A stretch of DNA of 50,235 nucleotides from Flavobacterium tructae. GTDB lineage: Bacteria; Bacteroidota; Bacteroidia; Flavobacteriales; Flavobacteriaceae. The stretch covers positions 1-50,235 of the forward strand of contig NZ_MUHH01000001.1 of NCBI RefSeq assembly GCF_002217475.1, read 5' to 3'. Made by a program: the position numbers and the translations under genes. Positions 1 through 7,695 of the stretch are shown here, in pieces (position 1 is the stretch's first letter; the number at the start of each line of letters is the position of its first letter). The notes below the pieces were generated by a model. That model was not told the DNA's origin. It worked only from the letters and a program-made list of their open reading frames with translations, and did no database searches.

Positions 1-8
1 TAAAAAAA

Positions 9-45
9 TGTGCTCGAGAACATAAAATTAATGTGTTCGAGCACA
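9..45. promoter_or_regulatory. Inverted repeat upstream of susC (copy 1), candidate operator or insulator hairpin
   Basis: The arms are TGTGCTCGA (9-17) and TCGAGCACA (37-45). Inside them is a 2x2 mismatch (GA/GT), then ACAT/ATGT, then a 7-nt loop. Flanking A and T runs extend the pairing. The right half, TGTGTTCGAGCACA, is itself a near-palindrome (12 of 14 positions) with a central CG, as in LacI-type operators. A second copy with the same internal mismatch lies at 16944-16980, also before a susC gene. It could be a bidirectional terminator, a regulator site, or both; its position 16 nt before the -33 box favours regulation. Confidence 0.7.
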
Positions 46-61
46 TTTTTATTCATTTTTC

Positions 62-92
62 TTGTTTTATAAAAATATAATCTATAGCTTCG
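62..92 (+). promoter_or_regulatory. Predicted susC promoter (copy 1), Bacteroidota -33/-7 type
   Basis: TTG (62-64) is followed after 20 nt by TAGCTTCG (85-92), close to the Bacteroidota -7 consensus TAnnTTTG. The second susC has the same arrangement (TTG 16997-16999, TAGTTTCG 17020-17027) with the same spacing and a nearly identical AT-rich spacer. Transcription would begin near position 97. Confidence 0.6.
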
Positions 93-334
93 TTTCATAA
101 TAATCTTAAAACCAAGTTAATTAATACATTTTTCAGTCGTTTTTCACCTCCCCAAAAAAAACAGAAAAACGAAAAAAAATACCACATACAAAAAGAGTAA
201 AACAAAACGGCAATTGTTTTTAAACCATTTCGTCAGAAGATAAATTATAAATCAAAAATTATCTCATAAAAGAATTCCAAAAGCTTACAAACGAAAAAAA
301 ACAAATAAACATTAACCAAACTCAATTTTTAAGT
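93..334 (+). other. Long 5' leader of the first susC; no gene seen
   Basis: About 240 nt of A-rich sequence without a credible reading frame. ATTAACCAAA at 311-320 recurs at 17147-17156, 13-14 nt before the start codon of each susC, so it is probably part of the translation-initiation region. No Shine-Dalgarno sequence is visible, which is usual for this phylum. Confidence 0.4.
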
Positions 335-3300
335 ATGAAATTTTTAACCAAAAAAAGACCAGAAGATTTTAGGCTAAAAAATCTTCCCGGTGCAGAGATT
401 AAACTCACACTTTTTTTAGTATTCGTTTTTACCGTCCAGGTTTCAGCAACCTCAGCCGTAAGAATAAATCGCAGAACTGATATTGCATTCTTTTTTGAAA
501 AAACAGTGAAGGGTAAAGTGACAGATCAAAACGGACTTCCTATCGCCGGAGCAAATGTTGTTGTAAAAGGAAGCCGCACAGGAGTACAAACTGATTCAGA
601 CGGAAGTTTTGCCATTACTGTTGCTGATAATGTAACGAAACTTATCATTTCCTACGTTGGTATGGAAGATCAGGAAGTAACTGTTGGAAGCTCCCCTTTA
701 AAAATTGTCCTCAAAGAGGCGGGACAAAAATTAGAAGAAATAGTTATAGGATACGGAAAAGCTAAGAAAAAAGACCTTACGGGTTCTGTAAGTTCTATCG
801 GCAAAGACAATTTAAACTTAGGAGGTACTATCTCTAACGTTGGTCAGGCTCTGCAAGGGCGCGCTTCGGGAGTTCAGGTACAGCAAAACAGCTACGCTCC
901 GGGAACTAATCCTTCGATTGTTATTAGAGGTGGAAATTCTCTTAACAATTCTAATTCGCCTCTGTATGTTGTAGACGGTTTCATTACCAGTACAGGAGCC
1001 TCTATCAGTCCGAACGATATTGAGAACATTCAGATTCTAAAAGACGCCTCCTCTACCGCTATTTATGGCTCGAGAGGTGCAAATGGGGTGATCCTGATTA
1101 CGACTAAAAAAGGAAAATCAGGTAAAATGCAGATTGAAGCCGAAATCTCAGATGGTTTTCAAAGCATTATCAAGGAACCTTCTCTTATCAACGGACAGCA
1201 GTATGCCGACATTCAAAATGCTATTGCGAAAGAGAATGGAAGACCTCCTGTTTTTTCTTCCGATTTCCCGGTTGCTAATACGAATTGGTTTAAGGCTGCA
1301 ACACGTCCCGGAGAAGTAATAAACAGAACCATTACTTTTAGCGGAAGCGACAAAACCTCTAAATTTTTCCTTTCGGGAAACTACATCAAACAAACCGGAG
1401 CTATCGAAAATACTGATTTTAAAAGATACAGTGTGAGAATGGGAGGCGAAAAAAGATTTAATGACAAACTAAACGTAGGCACTAACATCTATGGAGCTGC
1501 CAGCGAAGGAAACAATAGCGATTTTGGAGATAATATTTTATCCCCGTTGTTTTCTATCCAGACTGCCCCACCAACTATTCCAATTTACAATCCCGACGGG
1601 TCTTATTACAAATTTCAGGGAAAAGATAATGCTTTGGCACTTTTATTAGAACCAACCGATCATATCATCAACAGATTGGTTAACGGAAATATGTTCTTAG
1701 ACTATGAAATCATTAAAGGACTTACCTATCATTTTGGAGCGGGTGCGGAATGGCAGGAAAATATTGAAGGAAGATACACACCAAGAACTTTGGTTGCAGG
1801 AGCTGCCTTAAAAGGATCAGGATCTGAAGAAAACAAAACTTATTTCAGATGGAGTACGGAGCAATACCTAACCTATAAATTCAATATTAAGGAACATTCG
1901 ATGAGTGCCATGATTGGTACGTCTAATCAAAAAGATACGTATGAGTTTTTGAGAGCAGCCGGAACCGGTTTTTCTAACGATGCATTAACCTATCACAACC
2001 TTGACGCGGCAGCGGTTTATTTGAAACCTGAGACTGAAAAAATCGAAACGAAGCTAACTTCTTATTTTGGGAGGCTAAATTATTCTTTCAGTGATCGATA
2101 TCTGGCTGCATTTACTTTAAGAAAAGATGGTTCTTCCCGTTTTGGAAGCAATAACTCTTTCGGAATATTCCCTTCAGGAGCAGTAGCATGGAAAATATCT
2201 AACGAATCTTTTATGCAAAACTCCAAAACGGTCTCTGATCTTAAGTTAAGAGTTAGCTATGGAGTTACAGGAGCAGATGGTATCGGAGATTATGCCTTCA
2301 TGCCAACCTTAAGAGCCTGGGGAGTAACTATTGGAGATGGAAATTTTGTTAATGGTACAGAACCTGCCAATTTAGCCAATAAAGACTTAAAATGGGAACA
2401 AACCACTCAGACTGATATTGGGTTGGACATGGGACTTTTTAATGACAGAATAACCGCAACAATCGATGTGTATAAAAAAAGAACTACTGATGCCCTTATC
2501 AGAGTTCCAATTGGCGGATGGTGGGGTTTTAATACACAAACCATCAACTCCGGAGTGATTGATAACAAAGGTATTGAATTGGGAATTACCAGTACTAATT
2601 TCAGAAACGATCATTTCTTGTGGACGACCTCACTAAATGTGGCTTACAACAAACAAGAAGTAGTTTCACTTGCCGATAATGTGTCTATCATCAGTCAAAA
2701 TACTTCTAATCCAAGCGGAACGGTTTCGGGACGCGAATTTACGAGACTGGAACCGGGTAAAGAAATGGGCGTTTTATATGGTTTTAAATATGCCGGAGTA
2801 ATCAAAACCGGAGAAGTATATGCTCCGCAGCCTTTGTCTAAACCGGGTGATCCAAAATACGAAGACTTAGACGGAGACGGTGCAATTACCGTAAACGACA
2901 GAACTTACTTAGGCAATTCAACGCCTCATTATACTCTTGGGCTTAACAATGATTTTAAAATTGGAAACTTCGATCTGAACATCTTTTTTCAGGGAGCTTT
3001 TGATTATTCGGTTTACAACATGACCCGAATGGTTGGAGAATCAACAACCAGTACAGATGCTTTAAACCGCTGGGTAGCCGGTACCAATGAAAATACGGAT
3101 GTTCCAAGAGACGGCTATTACAAAAGTACTTATGGAAGTTATGTCAATTCAAAATTTGTAGAGGAAGCTTCTTACCTGCGCCTAAAAAACCTTTCTATCG
3201 GATATACTATTCCTGAAAGTGTCTTAAAACCACTCAAATTTGTGGACAATATCAGATTGTATGCCATTGGACAAAACTTACTGACGATCACGAATTATTC

Positions 3301-3433
3301 CGGAAATGATCCTGAGGTAAACGGGCATTTCACCAACGATACTACCAAACAAAATCTGGGAGGAGGAATCGATTTCAATTCATTCCCGGCTTCACGCACC
3401 ATCATTTTGGGTATTAAGGTTGCCATTCATTAG
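335..3433 (+). CDS. SusC/RagA-family TonB-linked outer-membrane transporter (locus A)
   Basis: This is the outer-membrane channel that imports oligosaccharides bound by its SusD partner, using energy from TonB/ExbBD. The 1032-residue product begins with a long basic stretch and hydrophobic signal (to about residue 40). A carboxypeptidase-regulatory-like beta-sandwich follows (about 58-130; VKGKVTDQNGLPIAGANV). Next come the TonB-box-like LEEIVIGYG and a plug domain ending in the SusC signature DASSTAIYGSRGANGVI (about 237-253), then a C-terminal beta-barrel. There is no N-terminal STN signalling domain, so it should not work through an anti-sigma cascade. The C-terminus ends in His instead of the usual aromatic residue. 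susD follows 36 nt later. The substrate is unknown. Confidence 0.96.
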   Translation: MKFLTKKRPEDFRLKNLPGAEIKLTLFLVFVFTVQVSATSAVRINRRTDIAFFFEKTVKGKVTDQNGLPIAGANVVVKGSRTGVQTDSDGSFAITVADNVTKLIISYVGMEDQEVTVGSSPLKIVLKEAGQKLEEIVIGYGKAKKKDLTGSVSSIGKDNLNLGGTISNVGQALQGRASGVQVQQNSYAPGTNPSIVIRGGNSLNNSNSPLYVVDGFITSTGASISPNDIENIQILKDASSTAIYGSRGANGVILITTKKGKSGKMQIEAEISDGFQSIIKEPSLINGQQYADIQNAIAKENGRPPVFSSDFPVANTNWFKAATRPGEVINRTITFSGSDKTSKFFLSGNYIKQTGAIENTDFKRYSVRMGGEKRFNDKLNVGTNIYGAASEGNNSDFGDNILSPLFSIQTAPPTIPIYNPDGSYYKFQGKDNALALLLEPTDHIINRLVNGNMFLDYEIIKGLTYHFGAGAEWQENIEGRYTPRTLVAGAALKGSGSEENKTYFRWSTEQYLTYKFNIKEHSMSAMIGTSNQKDTYEFLRAAGTGFSNDALTYHNLDAAAVYLKPETEKIETKLTSYFGRLNYSFSDRYLAAFTLRKDGSSRFGSNNSFGIFPSGAVAWKISNESFMQNSKTVSDLKLRVSYGVTGADGIGDYAFMPTLRAWGVTIGDGNFVNGTEPANLANKDLKWEQTTQTDIGLDMGLFNDRITATIDVYKKRTTDALIRVPIGGWWGFNTQTINSGVIDNKGIELGITSTNFRNDHFLWTTSLNVAYNKQEVVSLADNVSIISQNTSNPSGTVSGREFTRLEPGKEMGVLYGFKYAGVIKTGEVYAPQPLSKPGDPKYEDLDGDGAITVNDRTYLGNSTPHYTLGLNNDFKIGNFDLNIFFQGAFDYSVYNMTRMVGESTTSTDALNRWVAGTNENTDVPRDGYYKSTYGSYVNSKFVEEASYLRLKNLSIGYTIPESVLKPLKFVDNIRLYAIGQNLLTITNYSGNDPEVNGHFTNDTTKQNLGGGIDFNSFPASRTIILGIKVAIH

Positions 3434-3469
3434 TCTAAAAGCTTTTTTAGTAACATAAAATTTATTAAA

Positions 3470-4978
3470 ATGAAAAAATATACAATCATATTCCTCTTAC
3501 TGACGGCAGGTTTGCAATTTTCATGCAATGACGATCTTGATCCTACCGTATACAGCAGTTTGACCGATACTAATGGATTTCAAACCAAATCGGATGCTAT
3601 CGCTTCTATTAATTCTATTTATGGAAGATTAAAAGGCCCTTCTGTGGGAGACAACTTCTCGTACTGGGCAACAAGACATTTTGCTTTAACTGATATTGCC
3701 ACAGATTTAGGACATTGTCAGTATGGTGGTGACCCGGGGCAATTATCTTTAGGGCTTTGGAATTCTGCCAACGGTCTGCTTCTGGAAGATTGGAATGCCA
3801 TGTACAAACTGGTAGCCAACGCCAATTTTGCGATTTTTAATATTTCAAAAATGAGCGGCATTACAGAAGCTGAAAAAACTCAGTTTATAGCCGAGGCCAA
3901 ATTTTTAAGAGCTTCTGCTTATATGGATTTAACAGACGCGTGGGGACCTGTTATCCTTGTAACAGAAGCCAACTTAGACAATCCAAACTATCTGGAACAG
4001 ACACCTCCTTCTCCGGTTGAAACCATAGAAACTCTTTTAATTAAAGATTTGAATGATGCCGCTGCTGTTTTACCAGTGAACTATAAGAAAAATGCAATTT
4101 ATGAAAGTAATGATGTAGGACGTGCTACAAAAGGTGCAGCGTTGACGTTATTGGCAAAATTATATTTGCGAAATCATGACTGGCAAAAAGTAGCCTCGCT
4201 TACACAACAAGTTATGAACCTCAACGAATACAGCCTGTTTCCTACTTATTTGGGGCTTTTTAAAGAAAGTAATAAATGGTGCAGCGAAAACATCTTTTCT
4301 TCTCTTAGTGATGCCAATGTAAACGGAACGGAACTTCTGAACCACTTTGGTCCTATCGATCATCCGGTTGTCGAAAACAGATGGCAGTATTATACCGTAA
4401 ACTGGGACTTCTACAATACTTTTGGAAATGAAGACGATCGAAAAAAATGCTTCTTCCCGGAGTTTATGGGTACTGATAAATTGCTTCACAAACAAGCACC
4501 TTCCTTAGGAGCACAGCCACCAAAAGGAGAATTTTATATGCCTGACGTATCGACCCGAAAATATGCCGATGATGAAACCACTACTTATTATGATGGTCAC
4601 AGCGTAAACATATTGCGTTATGCTGATGTATTGTTGAGCAGAGCCGAAGCCTTAAACGAAATAAGCGGCCCGACTGCAGAAGCCATAGACCTTATCAATC
4701 AGGTAAAAGGAAGATCACATGCCAAACTGTTGGTTTTATCCGATTATAATAAAACTTCGTTACGAGATGCTATTTTACAGGAAAGAGGATGGGAATTGTT
4801 CTATGAAGGAAAACGCCGTCAGGACTTAATCCGAATGAATAAGTTTGATGTTCTGGTAAATGCCTATCACGTAAGAGTTGGAGAAACCGCACCTATCACC
4901 ATGCCTAAAAACAAATATTACACCTATCCGCAAAGTCAGGTCGACTTAAATCCGAACCTGAGTAATGCCGACAGATAA
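3470..4978 (+). CDS. SusD/RagB-family surface glycan-binding lipoprotein (locus A)
   Basis: This 502-residue lipoprotein caps the preceding SusC and delivers glycan to it. The signal MKKYTIIFLLLTAGLQFSC places the lipidated Cys at residue 19, and the NDD that follows fits the acidic surface-export signal of Bacteroidota lipoproteins. The helical TPR-like core contains FLRASAYMDLTDAWGPV (about 145-161). The C-terminal SusD signature is LRYADVLLSRAEALNEI with LQERGWELFYEGKRRQDLIR. Length and order after susC are typical. A hairpin terminator follows at 4989-5031. Ligand unknown. Confidence 0.95.
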   Translation: MKKYTIIFLLLTAGLQFSCNDDLDPTVYSSLTDTNGFQTKSDAIASINSIYGRLKGPSVGDNFSYWATRHFALTDIATDLGHCQYGGDPGQLSLGLWNSANGLLLEDWNAMYKLVANANFAIFNISKMSGITEAEKTQFIAEAKFLRASAYMDLTDAWGPVILVTEANLDNPNYLEQTPPSPVETIETLLIKDLNDAAAVLPVNYKKNAIYESNDVGRATKGAALTLLAKLYLRNHDWQKVASLTQQVMNLNEYSLFPTYLGLFKESNKWCSENIFSSLSDANVNGTELLNHFGPIDHPVVENRWQYYTVNWDFYNTFGNEDDRKKCFFPEFMGTDKLLHKQAPSLGAQPPKGEFYMPDVSTRKYADDETTTYYDGHSVNILRYADVLLSRAEALNEISGPTAEAIDLINQVKGRSHAKLLVLSDYNKTSLRDAILQERGWELFYEGKRRQDLIRMNKFDVLVNAYHVRVGETAPITMPKNKYYTYPQSQVDLNPNLSNADR

Positions 4979-4988
4979 TGAAAAACAG

Positions 4989-5031
4989 ATCGGGAACAGA
5001 CGTTATTTTCACGTTCTGTTCCTGATTTTTA
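4989..5031 (+). terminator. Hairpin terminator after susD
   Basis: ATCGGGAACAGA (4989-5000) pairs with TCTGTTCCTGAT (5015-5026), with one G-T wobble, and TTTTT follows. It would limit read-through from the susCD pair into the next gene. Confidence 0.65.
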
Positions 5032-5120
5032 AGTATTAATAGTATGATCCCGGAAAACGTTGAACTACAATATAAATAAACTTGATACAACTTTTCTGTT
5101 TCCTAAAAGACCCCTTTCAG

Positions 5121-6533
5121 ATGATTAAAAATGTAATAGTAAAAGGAATTTTTATTTGGATACTGCTAATTGTGGTAAGCTGTTCTAAAAAACAGGGAAC
5201 TCCTGTCACGAACATCAATATTGGTATTCATGGCAACAACGAATTGAAAATTCAGATCGATGTGACCACGAATGAAAATGTTCAGGTCTATGCCGAGTAT
5301 TGGCCTGCTCAAAAAGACACAAAAAATAGAATAAGCTCTCCAGTTTCAAAAGCTGGTCTGTCTCATTCTTTGGTCCTTTGCAACATTACTCCTGAAACTC
5401 AATATCATTTTCAGTTAATCACGAGTAATGGAAAGGAAAAAGACAGCAGTAAAATATATACCTTCAAATCGAGAAAATTACCGGAATGGTTACAAAAACA
5501 ATTCAAAGCCAACTGTCCGAAACCTGAACTGGTGCCGGAAAATTTCAAAAAAGGATTTATGCTTTTGGCCAAAAGAGAAACTCCGGGCGTTGCTTATATT
5601 GTAGATTATAAAGGAAACTTAAGATGGTATCATACCGTTGAAGGAACCGGGTTTAAAGTTACCCATTTTACCAAAGAGCAAAGTATTATTGCTATTCTGG
5701 GAAAAAATGACGAACCCACAAGTTATGGAAGTGAAATTCTCGAAATTAATTTACAAGGCGACACGCTAACCCACATAAAAAAGGGACAAGGCGATTTAAA
5801 ACAGGTGATTCATCACGAAATCATTAAAAAATCTGCTAACGAAATTGTGACTTTATTTGTCGATCAAAGAATAACCGATTTAAGTTCTATTGGCGGAAAA
5901 CAAAAAGATACGATTAATGGCGACGGGATTCTGATTCTGGACAGAAAAGGAAAGCAACTATGGAAATGGAGCGTTTTTGACGATTTAGATCCAATGAAAG
6001 ACAAAAAACTACTCAAAACCAAGAAAGACTGGATGCATGCCAACAGTTTAAACTATGATAAAGACGGTAATTTCCTGATCTCGTTTTACAACAACGGTCA
6101 AATCTGGAAAATAGAGGCCAAAACCGGAAAGGTACTCTGGAAATTAGGGAGAGGAGGAAATCTTAAAATGTCGCAAGACACCGATTTCTCTCAGGCACAC
6201 GCCGCCCACATCAATCCCGAAGGCAGTCTGATGTTTTTTGACAACGGAGTAGACAAAAAGCAATCTTCTGTTTTTGCTCTTAAAGTAGATGAAAAGAATA
6301 AATCCGTTCAACTGGATTTCCACGTACAATTACCAAAAGACGTTTACAACGACAGAATGGGAAGTGCTTATATGATCCATAAAGAACTCATTTTGGCTTG
6401 TTGTTCCAAAAGACATATTACGGTTTTGACCAATAAAAAAGGAGTTTTACTGTGGGCATTAGAATCTGAAATACCGCCCTATCGCGTACAATTTATTCCC
6501 GAAGAAAACTTAAAACCTTTTCTATTGAATTAA
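5121..6533 (+). CDS. Arylsulfotransferase (ASST)-like lipoprotein
   Basis: The protein has 470 residues from the ATG at 5121. An in-frame TTG at 5082 would add 13 residues before an otherwise perfect lipoprotein signal (MIKNVIVKGIFIWILLIVVSC, Cys21), so the ATG is preferred. A beta-sandwich-like N-terminal part precedes propeller-type repeats such as GQIWKIEAKTGKVLWKLG. The DWMHANS stretch (His306, Asn308) matches the H-x-N of bacterial PAPS-independent arylsulfate sulfotransferases (His356/Asn358 in E. coli CFT073 AssT), and further His residues lie at 360 and 363. The position equivalent to AssT Arg374 seems to be Asn, and the protein is shorter than AssT, so sulfotransferase activity is uncertain. 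It could instead be a binding propeller. The cytochrome gene follows 25 nt later. Confidence 0.7.
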   Translation: MIKNVIVKGIFIWILLIVVSCSKKQGTPVTNINIGIHGNNELKIQIDVTTNENVQVYAEYWPAQKDTKNRISSPVSKAGLSHSLVLCNITPETQYHFQLITSNGKEKDSSKIYTFKSRKLPEWLQKQFKANCPKPELVPENFKKGFMLLAKRETPGVAYIVDYKGNLRWYHTVEGTGFKVTHFTKEQSIIAILGKNDEPTSYGSEILEINLQGDTLTHIKKGQGDLKQVIHHEIIKKSANEIVTLFVDQRITDLSSIGGKQKDTINGDGILILDRKGKQLWKWSVFDDLDPMKDKKLLKTKKDWMHANSLNYDKDGNFLISFYNNGQIWKIEAKTGKVLWKLGRGGNLKMSQDTDFSQAHAAHINPEGSLMFFDNGVDKKQSSVFALKVDEKNKSVQLDFHVQLPKDVYNDRMGSAYMIHKELILACCSKRHITVLTNKKGVLLWALESEIPPYRVQFIPEENLKPFLLN

Positions 6534-6558
6534 AGGCAGTCTTTAAAAAATAAAAAAC

Positions 6559-7548
6559 ATGAAAAAAACAATTCTTATCGGACTTTTTGCAGCATTGCCA
6601 ATTGTTGTTTTCAATTCGTGCAATACTTCCAATTCGCAGACCTTAGCCAGCAAAACTGCCGACGATGATTCGTATATTACCATTGACACCTCAAAAATTC
6701 CGGACGATCCATTTGGAGAATCTGTTCGTTATGGAAGAGAGTTAATGCTAAAAACCGCTTATTATATTGGTCCAAACGGAATCAAAGGAAAATATTTAGG
6801 CAACAAAATGAATTGTACCAACTGTCATCAGGATGCAGGAACAAAACCTCACGCCTTTAATTTAATGGCATCACACGACAATTATCCGCAGTATCGCGGA
6901 CGTGAAAATAAGGTCCTTACTCTGGCCGAAAGGGTTAACAATTGTATCATGCGTCCACATTCCGGGAAACCGCTTCCGCTGGACAGCAAAGAAATGGTCG
7001 CTTTTTTATCCTACTTTAAATGGATCAGCAAATTTGTTCCGAAAGATGGAGATTTTAAAGGTGCCAAAAATCTGGAAATTGAATTTCCGGATGTAGCCGC
7101 GAGCCCGGAACGAGGAAAAGCCCTTTTTATCGAAAATTGCGCCCGCTGCCACGGAAACAACGGAGAAGGTCAGTACAATGCCGATAAATCAGGCTACACC
7201 TACCCGCCTCTTTGGGGACAATACGGATATCAGCCGGGTTCAAGCATGCACAGAGTAATCAAACAGGCACAATGGTTAAAAAGCAATATGCCATACGATA
7301 AAGTCAGTCCGGGAAAACCATATCTCACCGACTTGCAGGCACTCGATATTGCGGCCTATGTAAATGATGATTCCGTACACGACAGACCAAACCCCAAAAC
7401 ATTTGATTACCCTAATAAAATGGGGAAACCAATTGACTATGCACACAGCCCTTTCAGTGATAACTTCTCAGAAGAACAACACAAATACGGACCTTATAAA
7501 CCCATAATTGCCTATTGGAAAAAAAATGGATGGAAAGCGGTATATTAG
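6559..7548 (+). CDS. Di-haem c-type cytochrome, TsdA (thiosulfate dehydrogenase)-like lipoprotein
   Basis: The product has 329 residues and a lipoprotein signal ending in NSC (Cys21). Two haem c sites are visible: CTNCH (86-90) and CARCH (194-198). The order of motifs resembles TsdA: haem site, YPQYRGR, RVNNC (Cys129, 39 residues after haem-1 His, where TsdA has its unusual Cys axial ligand), PLPLDSKEM, second haem site, then Lys241 and Met244 (KSNMP) as candidate sixth ligands of haem 2. TsdA couples thiosulfate and tetrathionate to electron transfer, but many family members are generic electron carriers. A cell-envelope cytochrome is unexpected in a glycan locus; it may serve a neighbouring oxidative step. 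The family call is good, the substrate unknown. Confidence 0.85.
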   Translation: MKKTILIGLFAALPIVVFNSCNTSNSQTLASKTADDDSYITIDTSKIPDDPFGESVRYGRELMLKTAYYIGPNGIKGKYLGNKMNCTNCHQDAGTKPHAFNLMASHDNYPQYRGRENKVLTLAERVNNCIMRPHSGKPLPLDSKEMVAFLSYFKWISKFVPKDGDFKGAKNLEIEFPDVAASPERGKALFIENCARCHGNNGEGQYNADKSGYTYPPLWGQYGYQPGSSMHRVIKQAQWLKSNMPYDKVSPGKPYLTDLQALDIAAYVNDDSVHDRPNPKTFDYPNKMGKPIDYAHSPFSDNFSEEQHKYGPYKPIIAYWKKNGWKAVY

Positions 7549-7552
7549 TATG

Positions 7553-7610
7553 GTTAATCGGTTAACCGTTTAATCGTTTAATTGTTTAATTGTTTATCGT
7601 TTATTGTCCG
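7553..7610. repeat. Short degenerate tandem repeat (GTTTAATYG-like)
   Basis: Units such as GTTTAATCG, GTTTAATTG and GTTTATCG recur with a period of 8-9 nt, just after the cytochrome gene. No hairpin with a T tract is seen here. The remaining 85 nt to the next start codon hold nothing recognisable. Confidence 0.5.
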
Positions 7611-7695
7611 AAATCTATAACTCTAAAATACAAACCGTTTGTAGCTTATCCTCTATAACTAATAACTCAAAACCCACAACTCACATAATAAAACA

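Noticed and set aside
4160..4495. 111-codon open frame on the - strand
   Set aside because: It is antisense to susD and has no features of a real protein.
5082..5120. TTG start for the ASST-like gene
   Set aside because: It would put 13 residues before a perfect lipoprotein signal beginning at the ATG at 5121.
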